DNA of 64,000 nucleotides from Vibrio splendidus (GTDB taxonomy: Bacteria > Pseudomonadota > Gammaproteobacteria > Enterobacterales > Vibrionaceae), in NCBI RefSeq assembly GCF_001557875.1, contig NZ_LNRF01000004.1, forward strand, positions 310,001-374,000. Direction: 5' to 3'. A program made the translations under genes and the position numbers. Within the stretch, counting starts at the first letter, position 1. Each line of letters begins with the position of its first letter. A model generated the notes under the pieces. It saw only the letters and a list, made by a program, of their open reading frames with translations, had not been told where the DNA came from and made no database searches. Positions 51,944 to 61,334 of the stretch are shown one piece after another.

Positions 51944-53122
51944 TTATCTTTCTACTAGGCCAAGCGTATGACGCAAAAGTGGACCTTTAAGTGGTGGAAG
52001 GTTATCTATTACGGCTAACCCAAGATTACGCCCAATGCGAGCGGTCATATAATCGTTTGAGAACAGGTGAACTAGGCTTGAAGTCAATGTGATCGTTGCG
52101 TCTCTGTCTTGTTCTCTACGCTTTCTAAAGTTAACAAGACCACGGTAACGACCCACATCATCTAACTGGGTACACAACTCTTCTGCCAAGGAAGCCACAT
52201 CTCGAATACCTAGGTTAAAGCCTTGCCCCGCAATTGGGTGAAGCGTTTGAGCGGCATTACCAACAATGGCAAATCGATGAGAGATATTTTGTTGTCGGTG
52301 ACGAAGAATGAGAGGGTAGCTCGCACGCTTGCCGACTTTCTCTAATCGGCCAAGTCGCCAGCCAAAGTCACTCTGCAGCTGCTCAAGAAATTCATTGTCG
52401 TTTAGCGTCATCACTTTTTGTGCTTGCTCTGGTGTTAAACACCAAACCAGAGATAAACGGTTGTCACTCATTGGTAATAGAGCAACTGGCCCATGATGGG
52501 TAAAACGCTCAAATGCGCGACCTTGGTGAGGTTCACTCGCCACGATATTGGCAATCACAGCGACTTGCTCAAAGTCGTGCTCACTCAATGAGATATTGAG
52601 CTGTTGGCAACAGGTTGAGATTGCACCGTCAGCAGCAACCAATAACTTAGTGGTTACTGTTTGCCCACTTGTCAGTTCAATCGTCGTCAACGCTTCTTCA
52701 CGTTCAACTTTACTAACAGACTCAGGACAAAGCATGGTAATTGCCGCTTCTGATTCAAGTTTCTGCTGATAGATTCGACCCACATCTGCTAACTCGACCA
52801 CGTAGCCAAGCGCATCGACAGCAAGCTCTTTACTGTAGATGTCTGTCATTCCGGCATGCCCGCGATCCGAAACATGGATATCTTTAATCGGGGTCGCGAC
52901 CGGAGCTATAGATTGCCATAAGCGCAAAGAATCCAGGATCTGCACCGTGCCATAGGACAAAGCAATCGAACGAGAATCAAACCCAGGGTGAGCTTGATGA
53001 TCAACCTGATAAGGCTCCACTACCGCAATCGACAGTGAACCTTGGCTTAGGTGATTCAAAGCAAGGGCTAAGGTTGCCCCTGCCATTGCGCCACCAGCAA
53101 TTACAACATCATACTGAGCCAT
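51944..53122 (-). CDS. ubiH: 2-octaprenyl-6-methoxyphenyl hydroxylase UbiH
   Basis: A 392-residue FAD monooxygenase, C1-hydroxylation in ubiquinone synthesis. FAD motif VVIAGGAMAGATLALAL, HVSDRGHAGMTD (UbiH-typical), GRAFERFTHHGPVALLPM and VGNAAQTLHPIAGQGFNLG. The second ATG fits GAGG spacing better. It lies 24 bases after ygfB; in E. coli pepP lies between ygfB and ubiH, but not here. Confidence 0.94.
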   Translation of the reverse strand: MAQYDVVIAGGAMAGATLALALNHLSQGSLSIAVVEPYQVDHQAHPGFDSRSIALSYGTVQILDSLRLWQSIAPVATPIKDIHVSDRGHAGMTDIYSKELAVDALGYVVELADVGRIYQQKLESEAAITMLCPESVSKVEREEALTTIELTSGQTVTTKLLVAADGAISTCCQQLNISLSEHDFEQVAVIANIVASEPHQGRAFERFTHHGPVALLPMSDNRLSLVWCLTPEQAQKVMTLNDNEFLEQLQSDFGWRLGRLEKVGKRASYPLILRHRQQNISHRFAIVGNAAQTLHPIAGQGFNLGIRDVASLAEELCTQLDDVGRYRGLVNFRKRREQDRDATITLTSSLVHLFSNDYMTARIGRNLGLAVIDNLPPLKGPLLRHTLGLVER

Positions 53123-53146
53123 CATAACCTCAAACCGGCCAACGAA

Positions 53147-53722
53147 TTAATGAATGGTAGGCGCCGCATCTTCAGATGGGCGAGCACCAAATTCAGCATG
53201 AATCGTTAGTGCACACGCTTTTACGTGCTCAATAACGTGTTCTAGAAGCTGCGCTTGCTCTTCCATATCATCTTCTTCGTCAATGCCTAGCTTAGCCATC
53301 TCTTCAAGATCAGCTAATGCTTCTTTGGTGCTGTCTGACGCTTTGTTCAATTGAGCGCCAACCAAGCCTAAACCAGAAATGAAATGGTTAATCCAATCAG
53401 ACACACCATCAGCCAAGTCAAACAGGCTTGCGCTTGCGTCTTCGTCAGGCAGCAACATAGACAGTTCCATGCCTGAACCTGTGATTTCACTGGTCGTTAC
53501 TTTCAGTGTCGCTTCCGCTAGCGTTAATGCGCGATCTGGCCAACCCATGCCCTCATTGGTGTAATCGAAGATCAGTGGTTGCCAGCTTTTATCTGCAAGG
53601 CTTAAGCCTCCGCTTAACATACCCGTTAATAAACCGTGCATCTCAGCAGGGGTTACGGCTAGACTTGCCGATTGAAGTTCAGTCGCAACCGTTAGGTAGT
53701 CAGGTAAAGTAGTTTCGCTCAT
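53147..53722 (-). CDS. ygfB: YgfB/YecA (UPF0149) family protein
   Basis: A 191-residue acidic helical protein of UPF0149. The [12 protein letters not shown] and [13 protein letters not shown] blocks ([22 protein letters not shown] tail) are typical. In Pseudomonas YgfB modulates ampDh3 and beta-lactam response, but the general function is not settled. It is divergent from zapA and starts the ygfB-ubiH-ubiI unit. Confidence 0.9.
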   Translation of the reverse strand: MSETTLPDYLTVATELQSASLAVTPAEMHGLLTGMLSGGLSLADKSWQPLIFDYTNEGMGWPDRALTLAEATLKVTTSEITGSGMELSMLLPDEDASASLFDLADGVSDWINHFISGLGLVGAQLNKASDSTKEALADLEEMAKLGIDEEDDMEEQAQLLEHVIEHVKACALTIHAEFGARPSEDAAPTIH

Positions 53723-54030
53723 CAGATAGCTCGCTCAGTTATTCTTTATATCGATAGTATAATCGTACCACTTCACCCCAATTCTGGTAAGCATCGATCC
53801 CCAGCAATTGAAGGATGACTGACTATCAATTGTTCAATTTGCTGAATTACTGTGTGCTCAAGCTCTCATTTACAAACAGTCACTCTGAAAAGCTTGAATC
53901 TTAATAGCGGTTTACCTATAGTTTCTCCCTCAGAGGAGATTGCTTCCTCATCGGTACTTGCACTTTTTCTTTCTCAAAAAATGGCGAAGGGCAACAGCCT
54001 TAAAATAGCGCGTTAAAGAGTTCATCCATC
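53723..54030. other. divergent ygfB/zapA intergenic region
   Basis: About 308 bases with the two divergent promoters. No reading frame, strong palindrome or repeat was recognised. Confidence 0.4.
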
Positions 54031-54339
54031 ATGAGTAATCAAGCGGTAGACGTTGAAATATTAGGAAAACTGACTCGAGTGAATTGTCCACCAGGGCAAG
54101 AAGAGTCATTGATTGCAGCGGCGGCCGATCTTGATAATCGATTGAAAGAGATGGCTGAACGTACTAAGGTAACCAATGAAGTGAAGCTGCTGACTATCGC
54201 AGCTCTGAATATTTGCTACGAATTACAAACCAAGAAGTTTGAAGCAAATGATGAACAAAACGCACTGACCGAGCGAATGGAACAGCTCACGACATCACTT
54301 TCAGATGTCCTCAGTAAAGTTAAGCACGGACAGCAATAG
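54031..54339 (+). CDS. zapA: cell division protein ZapA
   Basis: A 102-residue FtsZ-associated protein that cross-links protofilaments. The N-terminal VDVEILGKLTRVNCPPGQEESL and the C-terminal coiled coil (QNALTERMEQLTTSLSDVLSK) are typical. It lies just upstream of 6S RNA and ygfA, the conserved zapA-ssrS-ygfA order. Confidence 0.94.
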   Translation: MSNQAVDVEILGKLTRVNCPPGQEESLIAAAADLDNRLKEMAERTKVTNEVKLLTIAALNICYELQTKKFEANDEQNALTERMEQLTTSLSDVLSKVKHGQQ

Positions 54340-54352
54340 CGTACACAAAATT

Positions 54353-54531
54353 TACCCTGGAGTGTTTGTCAGAGGATTCACGTCCCCGAGCCGATAAGCA
54401 ATCCCTAAGGGTTAGTACTTGAGTGCTATTGAGCATGCTCGGCCCGACCGAGAAGCCTACGGTAATCATTGCTGATCCGCCTTGAACTCGCTGGTTCAAG
54501 GGCCATCTATTCTCAACGGCACTTTGGGGTA
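54353..54531 (+). ncRNA. ssrS: 6S RNA
   Basis: About 179 nt. The ends pair (TACCCTGGAGTG with CACTTTGGGGTA). The conserved closing-stem and bubble blocks GTCCCCGAGCCGATA, GAGCATGCTCGG and CCGAGAAGCCTACGG are recognisably those of enteric 6S RNA, followed by CCTTGAACTCGCTGGTTCAAGGG. 6S RNA binds sigma-70 RNA polymerase in stationary phase and acts as template for pRNA. Ends are inferred from pairing. ygfA starts 9 bases after the mature 3' end, so precursor and ygfA mRNA probably share a transcript. Confidence 0.95.
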
Positions 54532-54540
54532 TCCCTTCTT

Positions 54541-55140
54541 ATGAAGACGCTCACACGCAGCGAATTTCGCAAACAAATCCGCATCAAACGCAATGCTTTA
54601 TCTGGCGACCAACAAACTCAATCCGGTATAGACTTAGTTAAGCAGTGTTCTCAGCTCAATGAGATTCAGTCAGCTCAACATATTGCCCTCTACATATCTA
54701 TCGATGGTGAACTCGATACCCAGCCTTTGATCGAATGGTTATGGGCGCAAGGTAAGCAAACTTATTTACCAGTATTGCACCCCTTCTCTGCCGGACACCT
54801 GTTATTTCTACATTATTCTCCAACCACACCGACGGTCTTAAATAAGTACGGCATTGTCGAACCTCAGCTCAATCAGATGCTCGTCAAGCCATGTCAGCAA
54901 CTTGACCTCATTTTCACACCACTGGTGGGCTTTGACTCTCAAGGGCATCGCTTAGGTATGGGCGGTGGATATTACGATCGCACCTTGGCTCGGTGGTTCG
55001 AGACGGGCAATGGCGCAACACCTATTGGCCTTGCTCACGATTGCCAACATGTCGATCGCTTACCAGTTGAAGGTTGGGACATTCCGTTACCTAAAATCGT
55101 GACTCCGAGTAAAACTTGGCAATGGGAAAACGACCATTAA
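54541..55140 (+). CDS. ygfA: 5-formyltetrahydrofolate cyclo-ligase
   Basis: A 199-residue enzyme converting 5-formyl-THF to 5,10-methenyl-THF. The ATP-binding LGMGGGYYDRTLAR signature is near the C-terminus, and RKQIRIKRNAL at the N-terminus. The start is the ATG at the end of 6S RNA. The ORF extends upstream through ssrS, but that part is the RNA gene. Linked in E. coli to persister biology. Confidence 0.95.
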   Translation: MKTLTRSEFRKQIRIKRNALSGDQQTQSGIDLVKQCSQLNEIQSAQHIALYISIDGELDTQPLIEWLWAQGKQTYLPVLHPFSAGHLLFLHYSPTTPTVLNKYGIVEPQLNQMLVKPCQQLDLIFTPLVGFDSQGHRLGMGGGYYDRTLARWFETGNGATPIGLAHDCQHVDRLPVEGWDIPLPKIVTPSKTWQWENDH

Positions 55141-55242
55141 AGCGCTATAATCGCGCCGCAAACGTTAACCTCAAGATATAGACGTTAACTTCAATACGCG
55201 AACGATTAATTCAAAGCGCAAGACCTTATTCAGGAGAATGGC

Positions 55243-55899
55243 ATGACTCAAGATGAAATGAAAAAAGCAGCTGGCTGGGCAGCACTTCAATATGTTGAAG
55301 AAGGCAGCATTGTAGGTGTAGGTACTGGCTCAACAGTAAATCACTTCATCGACGCACTTGGCACAATGAAAGACAAAATCAAAGGTGCGGTTTCAAGTTC
55401 TGTAGCCTCTACTGAAAAACTAGAAGCACTGGAAATCAAAGTATTTGAGTGCAATGACGTATTCAAGTTAGACATCTATGTTGATGGTGCAGACGAAATT
55501 AACGCTTCGCGCGATATGATCAAAGGCGGCGGTGCTGCTTTGACTCGTGAAAAAATCGTAGCAGCTATCTCTGATAAGTTTGTGTGTATTGTTGACGGTA
55601 CTAAAGCAGTTGATGTGTTGGGCAAATTCCCACTACCGGTTGAAGTAATCCCAATGGCACGTTCATACGTGGCACGTGAACTGGTTAAACTTGGTGGTGA
55701 TCCAGTTTACCGTGAAGGCTGCACAACCGATAACGGCAACGTGATCCTAGATGTGTACGGCATGGCGATCGAAAACCCGAAACAACTAGAAGATATCATC
55801 AATGGTATTGCTGGTGTGGTGACGGTTGGTCTGTTCGCTCACCGTGGCGCTGATGTGGTGATCACTGGCACGCCTGAAGGTGCAAAAATCGAAGAATAA
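55243..55899 (+). CDS. rpiA: ribose-5-phosphate isomerase A
   Basis: A 218-residue pentose-phosphate enzyme interconverting ribose-5-P and ribulose-5-P. Motifs: [44 protein letters not shown], and the C-terminal [20 protein letters not shown]. Preceded by AGGAGAATGGC. It lies between ygfA and serA; its own terminator follows. Confidence 0.97.
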   Translation: MTQDEMKKAAGWAALQYVEEGSIVGVGTGSTVNHFIDALGTMKDKIKGAVSSSVASTEKLEALEIKVFECNDVFKLDIYVDGADEINASRDMIKGGGAALTREKIVAAISDKFVCIVDGTKAVDVLGKFPLPVEVIPMARSYVARELVKLGGDPVYREGCTTDNGNVILDVYGMAIENPKQLEDIINGIAGVVTVGLFAHRGADVVITGTPEGAKIEE

Positions 55900-55937
55900 A
55901 TAATAGAAGATTGAGTTTTTCTGTTACTTCATTACAT

Positions 55938-55964
55938 ACGGTGCCCTAGGGTGCCGTTTTTTTT
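55938..55964 (+). terminator. rpiA terminator
   Basis: ACGGTGCCC-TA-GGGTGCCGT stem (with G-T wobbles) followed by eight T residues. Confidence 0.82.
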
Positions 55965-56160
55965 GCTTTATCGCTGTAAAATTATGTCTTATTCCGTAAT
56001 TTTCTTACCCAAAACATTTTTTTTTTGTTACTTTATTGTTCAGAAGACGCACAGGGAAAACGTTTGTCTCCTAACAAAGTGGTGAATTTGTTCCCCTTTC
56101 AGCCATTTTGTAGCACGTGCGCCGCATTTGCCCAACCTTTCCATTTTAAGGACGAGAACA

Positions 56161-57390
56161 ATGGCCAAAGTTTCACTGGAAAAAGAAAAAATAAAAATTC
56201 TACTTCTAGAAGGTCTTCACCCTTCTTCTGTAGAAGTACTGCAAGCCGCTGGTTACACAAACATTGAGTACCACAAAGGCTCGCTACCGGAAGATGAACT
56301 ACTTGAAGCAGTTAAAGATGCTCACTTCATTGGTATTCGTTCTCGCACTAACATCTCCCAAGAAGTTATTGATGCCGCTGAAAAGCTGGTTGCCGTTGGT
56401 TGTTTCTGTATTGGTACTAACCAAGTCAACCTTCAAGCAGCAGCAAAACGCGGTATCCCTGTATTCAACGCACCGTTCTCAAACACTCGAAGCGTTGCTG
56501 AGCTTGTTCTTGGTCAGGTTCTATTGCTACTACGTGGCATTCCAGAAAAGAACGCTCTTGCACACCGTGGCATCTGGAAAAAGAGTGCAGACAACTCTTA
56601 CGAAGCTCGTGGTAAACGTTTAGGTATTATTGGCTACGGTCACATCGGTACTCAGCTGGGTATTATTGCTGAAAACCTTGGCATGCGTGTTTACTTCTAT
56701 GACATTGAAAACAAGCTGTCTCTGGGTAATGCAACGCAAGTTCATACCATGACGGAATTACTGAACAAGTGTGACGTAATCTCTTTGCATGTGCCTGAAA
56801 CCAACGAAACAAAAGACATGATGGGTAAAGAAGAGTTCGAGCGCATGAAGCCTGGTTCTATCTTTATCAACGCAGCTCGTGGCACGGTAGTCGATATTCC
56901 TGCTTTGTGTGGCGCTCTAGAGTCTGGTCACCTTGCAGGTGCGGCTATTGACGTTTTTCCAACCGAACCCAAAACCAATGCAGACCCGTTTGAGTCTCCA
57001 TTAATGCAGTTCGATAACGTGATTCTAACGCCTCACGTGGGTGGTTCAACTCAAGAAGCACAAGAGAACATTGGTGTTGAAGTTGCTGGTAAGCTAGCGA
57101 AATACTCTGATAACGGCTCTACGCTATCAAGTGTTAACTTCCCAGAGGTATCACTACCACTGCATACTGGAACGTCTCGTTTATTACACATTCACGAAAA
57201 CCGCCCAGGTATCCTAACTCAGATCAACACAATCTTCGCTGAAGAGGGGATCAACATCGCGGGTCAGTACTTACAGACTGCGGCTGATATGGGTTATGTA
57301 GTTATCGATGTAGAAGCCGATCGCTCTGAAGAAGCACTGCTTAAACTGAAAGAGATCGAAGGCACAATCCGTGCTCGTCTTCTTCACTAA
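56161..57390 (+). CDS. serA: D-3-phosphoglycerate dehydrogenase
   Basis: A 409-residue NAD enzyme, first committed step of serine synthesis. Substrate-binding domain (FIGIRSRTNIS, GTNQVNLQAAAKRGIPVFNAP); the NAD motif LGIIGYGHIGTQLG; catalytic region VISLHVPETNETKDMM and LTPHVGGSTQEAQENIG; C-terminal ACT domain for serine feedback (HENRPGILTQINTIFAEEGINIAG). The ATG is preceded by AAGGACGAGAACA; a longer upstream frame was not chosen. Confidence 0.97.
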   Translation: MAKVSLEKEKIKILLLEGLHPSSVEVLQAAGYTNIEYHKGSLPEDELLEAVKDAHFIGIRSRTNISQEVIDAAEKLVAVGCFCIGTNQVNLQAAAKRGIPVFNAPFSNTRSVAELVLGQVLLLLRGIPEKNALAHRGIWKKSADNSYEARGKRLGIIGYGHIGTQLGIIAENLGMRVYFYDIENKLSLGNATQVHTMTELLNKCDVISLHVPETNETKDMMGKEEFERMKPGSIFINAARGTVVDIPALCGALESGHLAGAAIDVFPTEPKTNADPFESPLMQFDNVILTPHVGGSTQEAQENIGVEVAGKLAKYSDNGSTLSSVNFPEVSLPLHTGTSRLLHIHENRPGILTQINTIFAEEGINIAGQYLQTAADMGYVVIDVEADRSEEALLKLKEIEGTIRARLLH

Positions 57391-57407
57391 TCATCGCACC
57401 AAAATGC

Positions 57408-57439
57408 ATAAAAAAGGCTCTCATCATGAGAGCCTTTTT
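57408..57439. terminator. bidirectional terminator between serA and the SIMPL gene
   Basis: AAAAAGGCTCTCAT-C-ATGAGAGCCTTTTT with A/T flanks. Confidence 0.85.
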
Positions 57440-57501
57440 AGTATTTGGCCTATCGTGGGTAATTAGATCATCATGATCCAAAACCCTCTATAGCACTGTC
57501 A

Positions 57502-58215
57502 TTACTCTTCGAGCTGGTAGATCACATTCACGCGATCACGAATGGTGATCGTTGAATCTTCATAAGAGTTCGATTCTGTTCTTGCATCCATTGCCATTGA
57601 ACGCATGAGTACAGGTTGAGAAGATTGGACGTTGTAGTCCACGCGCCATACATCACCCAACTCACGTTCAAAACCGCTCGCTAATGATTTAGCTTTTGAT
57701 GTCGCATCTTTAATTGCTTCTAAACGCGCTTGCTCTTGATACTTAGCTTGGTCGCGAACTTGCAGCTGGATGTTGTCAATCTGATTAATGCCCTGCCCGA
57801 TAGCAATATCCATGTACTCGTTCAGATTGGCAAGCTCATTGACCTGAACGGTCACATTACGTGAGGCGCGGTAGCCAACCAGTTCCGGTTTGCCATCTTT
57901 CGGGTAGTGATATTGAGGAGATAAATACAGGTTTGAGCTGTGTACACTCGCCTCATCGACACCCGCTTGGTGCAGCTTATTTAAAAAGCCCGTCACCACT
58001 TTATCAACGGTATTTTTAGCCTGTTCAGCAGTCATTGTCGATTCCACGACTCTCACAGAGAATGTCGCCATATCAGGGGTCGCGATTACTTCACCATAGC
58101 CTGTCGTTGAAATATGCGGAAAGGATGGAGAATCGGCCAATGATGGAAAACTCACAGCACTCAACGCAGCAGTAAGAGTAAGAGACGTTGCTAACATCTT
58201 TGGTACAAACTTCAT
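57502..58215 (-). CDS. SIMPL (DUF541) domain periplasmic protein
   Basis: A 237-residue protein with a Sec signal peptide (TSLTLTAALSAVSFPSLADS) and a SIMPL domain: HISTTGYGEVIATPDMATFSVRV, VGYRASRNVTVQVNEL, and EARLEAIKDATSKAKSLA-type end. Similar to E. coli YggE, which lowers oxidative stress by an unknown mechanism. It is next to argP, and yggE is also next to argP/argO in E. coli. Function otherwise unknown. Confidence 0.88.
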   Translation of the reverse strand: MKFVPKMLATSLTLTAALSAVSFPSLADSPSFPHISTTGYGEVIATPDMATFSVRVVESTMTAEQAKNTVDKVVTGFLNKLHQAGVDEASVHSSNLYLSPQYHYPKDGKPELVGYRASRNVTVQVNELANLNEYMDIAIGQGINQIDNIQLQVRDQAKYQEQARLEAIKDATSKAKSLASGFERELGDVWRVDYNVQSSQPVLMRSMAMDARTESNSYEDSTITIRDRVNVIYQLEE

Positions 58216-58325
58216 TAGGTAGACCTATGCTAAACAAATGTACTTTCATCATAGAGCAATTTGTCGTTTAACCAATCCTGATGCCACACTTCTAACAGAA
58301 CTTTGACGCTGAAAAAACCAACACT

Positions 58326-59222
58326 TTACTGAGGTAAGTGATTGTGAGCAAAACTTAATATCGCTTGGGATACCTCTTTTAATACCCCACTCTCAAGCTG
58401 CCAATGGTGCCAATAGATGCGATAAGACAGCAGAAAGCCAGGTGTAATATCAATCAAAGCACCAGACTCTAGCTCATCGATGATCTGTAATCGAGGAATC
58501 AAGCAATAGGCGACACCCGACAACGCTAAGCGCACAAACGCTTCTGAACTGCCGACTGTATGATTGATCACACTGTCTCTCGGTACGTTAAAATGATCAT
58601 GCAGAAACTTCTTATGCAGATCATCGTATTGATCATAAGAAACCGCAGGCGCCTTGCTTAAAGTGGCGTAGTTTACGCCCTCTGAGAAGTAACGCTGATG
58701 AAAGTCAGGGCTAGCCACGCACACATAATCCATCCTACCTAGATAGTCAGCACTGCAGCCAGGAATCGCTTGAGACTCCAAACTGATTGCACCAGCCACC
58801 TCGCCACTTTTTATCCTTTCAATGGTTCTAGACTCACCATGAATCGCAAGGTTCAACTCAACTTGGCGAGACTTCATCACATCCGACAAAGCCGGTAGCA
58901 ACCATGTCGCCAAACTATCAGCATTGGTGGCAATCGAGATAGATAAAGGTTGCGCACTATCTTCATTCATCAACTCTGGCACCAATTCATGTTCTAGTAA
59001 ACGGACACGGCGATACAAACCCAATAACTTTTTACCTGCTGGCGTTGGCCTCGGTGGGCTTTCTCTCACCAAAGCAGGCTGAGCTAACCACTTTTCTAGC
59101 TGTTTGATGCGTTGAGACACCGCTGACTGTGAAATATATAACTGCTCCGCAGCCCTTTCGAAGCTACGTTGTTTCACCACGGCGTCCAGTGCTTCTATCC
59201 ATTTATAATCCAATCCACGCAT
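58326..59222 (-). CDS. argP: LysR-family regulator ArgP
   Basis: A 298-residue LysR regulator. The N-terminal helix-turn-helix is [34 protein letters not shown]; a substrate-binding effector domain follows. Divergent from argO, the arginine exporter, which ArgP activates with arginine as co-effector and lysine as antagonist in E. coli. The intergenic region is about 140 bases. Confidence 0.92.
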   Translation of the reverse strand: MRGLDYKWIEALDAVVKQRSFERAAEQLYISQSAVSQRIKQLEKWLAQPALVRESPPRPTPAGKKLLGLYRRVRLLEHELVPELMNEDSAQPLSISIATNADSLATWLLPALSDVMKSRQVELNLAIHGESRTIERIKSGEVAGAISLESQAIPGCSADYLGRMDYVCVASPDFHQRYFSEGVNYATLSKAPAVSYDQYDDLHKKFLHDHFNVPRDSVINHTVGSSEAFVRLALSGVAYCLIPRLQIIDELESGALIDITPGFLLSYRIYWHHWQLESGVLKEVSQAILSFAHNHLPQ

Positions 59223-59364
59223 CAATTTGCTTCCTTTTTAAGCTAACCCAGAACCACATTAGCAACTCTAATAATAGATTAAAATCATTAATTATACTTA
59301 TTTTAAGGGTCGGAGTATCTTCGCCATATAGCACGTAAATATCGTTAAATAAGTGGAGGTTAAA

Positions 59365-59994
59365 ATGAGTTTTTGGGTTTTATTACAAGGTTTTGGTCTA
59401 GGGGCAAGCATGATTATCCCTATTGGCGCTCAGAATGCGTACGTCCTAAATCAAGGGATAAAACGCAACCATCACTTAACGACTGCAACAATTTGTAGCC
59501 TGCTCGATACCCTATTTATCTCCTTAGGTATCTTTGGTGGCGGCGCTATTTTGTCGCAAAATGAAGTACTGCTGACTTCAGTGACACTCGGTGGTATCGC
59601 TTTTCTAACCGTGTATGGCTTATTATCACTACGTAGTGCCTTTAAAGCACCCTCAAGCGAAGAGTCAAAAGGAGAGATACTGGCTCGCGGTAAGCGCACC
59701 GTTATTTTGGGTGCATTGGCAGTAACAGTATTAAACCCACACCTCTATTTGGATACCGTGGTGATACTTGGATCCATTGGTGGGCAATTTGAAGGCAACG
59801 ACAGAATTGCGTTTGCTATAGGGACCATATTAGCTTCGTTCGTCTGGTTTTACTCCTTGTCATTAGGCGCTGCAAAGCTAGGCCCGACGCTATCTAAACC
59901 TAAGGTTAAGAAAGGCATCGATATCGCAGTAGCAACCATGATGTTCGCCATTGCTGCTGTGCTTACCAATGGACTGATTGAGCAATATTGGTAA
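59365..59994 (+). CDS. argO: LysE-family arginine exporter ArgO
   Basis: A 209-residue polytopic exporter with about six membrane helices. Family blocks: GFGLGASMIIPIGAQNAYVLNQG and LNPHLYLDTVVILGSIG. ATG preceded by GGAGGTTAAA. It is divergent from argP, the classic regulatory pair. Confidence 0.9.
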   Translation: MSFWVLLQGFGLGASMIIPIGAQNAYVLNQGIKRNHHLTTATICSLLDTLFISLGIFGGGAILSQNEVLLTSVTLGGIAFLTVYGLLSLRSAFKAPSSEESKGEILARGKRTVILGALAVTVLNPHLYLDTVVILGSIGGQFEGNDRIAFAIGTILASFVWFYSLSLGAAKLGPTLSKPKVKKGIDIAVATMMFAIAAVLTNGLIEQYW

Positions 59995-60020
59995 ATCTGT
60001 TTTTCTTAGAAAACCAACAA

Positions 60021-60052
60021 AAAAGGCGGATAACCTAAGTTATCCGCCTTTC
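60021..60052. terminator. bidirectional terminator between argO and mscS
   Basis: AAGGCGGATAAC-CTAA-GTTATCCGCCTT with A-rich left and T-rich right flanks. Confidence 0.85.
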
Positions 60053-60089
60053 CTTACAAAAGCTTATAGTTATAAAAATTAACTAGAAA

Positions 60090-60956
60090 TTAAGCTTCTA
60101 CTTTATTCATGTGTACATCCATTTGCGGGAATGGAATTTCGATACCTTCTTTATCCAAGCCTTCTTTGATTGCTTGCATCAGGTCGAAGTAAACATTCCA
60201 GTACTCTGCAGTACTAACCCATGGGCGAACCACGAAGTTTACAGAAGAGTCCGCTAGCGTGTGAACACCAACTTGAACACCAGGCTCTTTCAGTACACGC
60301 TCATCAGATTCACAAATCTTAGTCAGTAGCGCTTTTGTCTTCTGAAGATCAGCGTTGTAAGAAACACCAATCATTAAATCAATACGGCGCGTCTCATGAC
60401 GAGAGTAGTTTGTGATTGGACTACCAATAACGCTGCCGTTAGGTACTACAACCATTTTGTTGTCAGGTGTTGTTAGAACAGTTTGGAAGATCTGAATTGA
60501 ATCCACTGAACCCGCTACCCCCCCAATTTCCACATAGTCACCAGACTTAAATGGACGGAATGCAACGATAAGTACACCAGCAGCAAAGTTAGATAGTGAG
60601 CCTTGAAGTGCAAGACCAACAGCTAAACCAGCCGCACCAATTACAGCAACGACAGATGCAGTTTGAACACCTAGGCGACCAAGAGCAGCAATAAGAACAA
60701 TTACGAACAATAGGTAACGAACTAAGCCGTGGATAAATTCCACAACTGCTCGATCCATTTTCTTCTTCTGAAGAACCTTAGCCACACTATTCGCTACTGC
60801 TTTAACAATCAGGTTACCAATAAATAGAATTATCAGTGCTGAAATGATATTTACGCCATATTGGATAAATAGATCAGAATTATTTGTTAACCACTGCTCG
60901 GCTTGAGATAAACCATCCACAATTGGGGTCTCAAGCGCTGTCGAACTATCAGCCAT
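60090..60956 (-). CDS. mscS: small-conductance mechanosensitive channel MscS
   Basis: A 288-residue channel that releases osmolytes on hypo-osmotic shock. Three membrane helices; the pore-lining TM3 is the glycine/alanine-rich VVAVIGAAGLAVGLALQGSLSNFAAGVLIV. The beta domain (GDYVEIGGVAGSVDSIQIFQTVL, PNGSVIGSPITNYSRHETRR) and C-terminal cage follow. The second ATG (MADSS) has GAGG 9 bases before it. Length fits E. coli MscS (286). Confidence 0.96.
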   Translation of the reverse strand: MADSSTALETPIVDGLSQAEQWLTNNSDLFIQYGVNIISALIILFIGNLIVKAVANSVAKVLQKKKMDRAVVEFIHGLVRYLLFVIVLIAALGRLGVQTASVVAVIGAAGLAVGLALQGSLSNFAAGVLIVAFRPFKSGDYVEIGGVAGSVDSIQIFQTVLTTPDNKMVVVPNGSVIGSPITNYSRHETRRIDLMIGVSYNADLQKTKALLTKICESDERVLKEPGVQVGVHTLADSSVNFVVRPWVSTAEYWNVYFDLMQAIKEGLDKEGIEIPFPQMDVHMNKVEA

Positions 60957-61280
60957 AATGTGCATCCTCTATATAATATGCTATGAGCTAAACTGCCTTA
61001 AGCCTAATTTACTCCGCAACAAAACCAACTGACAAACTTACATTAAGTCATTGTGTTAAAAGTAAATTAAAGCCAAGTCCTTTTTATAAACTGAACCAAG
61101 TTCAGATTTTCTGGCACGATATCCTATCTTTGACAGATTGCAAAGTCATATTTATGTAAGCTTTTTAATTAATAAAACTTACCAATAAACACAAATACCG
61201 ATAATTAAAAGACTACGAAATTTATTCACAGTAGGCTAGGGTTTTCACATATTTAATACAAGTTTTTATCAGATATAAAA
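60957..61280. other. AT-rich mscS/fba intergenic region
   Basis: A 324-base gap with no reading frame. It holds the mscS promoter region (minus strand), a small palindrome CTGAAC-CAA-GTTCAG (61091-61105) and a plus-strand promoter-like sequence listed separately. Confidence 0.45.
61130..61158 (+). promoter_or_regulatory. promoter-like sequence reading toward the fba terminator
   Basis: Plus strand TTGACA (61130-61135), 17-base spacer, TATGTA (61153-61158). The -35 is perfect, the -10 weak. No gene is downstream on the plus strand before the terminator at 61281-61307, so a transcript of about 140 nt would be a candidate sRNA. Inference only. Confidence 0.3.
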
Positions 61281-61308
61281 AAACCCGCTCAATGAGCGGG
61301 TTTTTAAA
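61281..61308. terminator. fba terminator (bidirectional)
   Basis: AAACCCGCTCA-ATGAGCGGGTTT-type stem with A7 on one side and T5 on the other, 27-50 bases after the fba stop on the minus strand. Confidence 0.85.
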
Positions 61309-61334
61309 ACTTAAAGAGTACTTAATTCAAAGAA

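Noticed and set aside
56025..56267. Plus-strand frame overlapping the start of serA
   Set aside because: It is out of frame with serA and lacks a ribosome site; the region is the serA leader.
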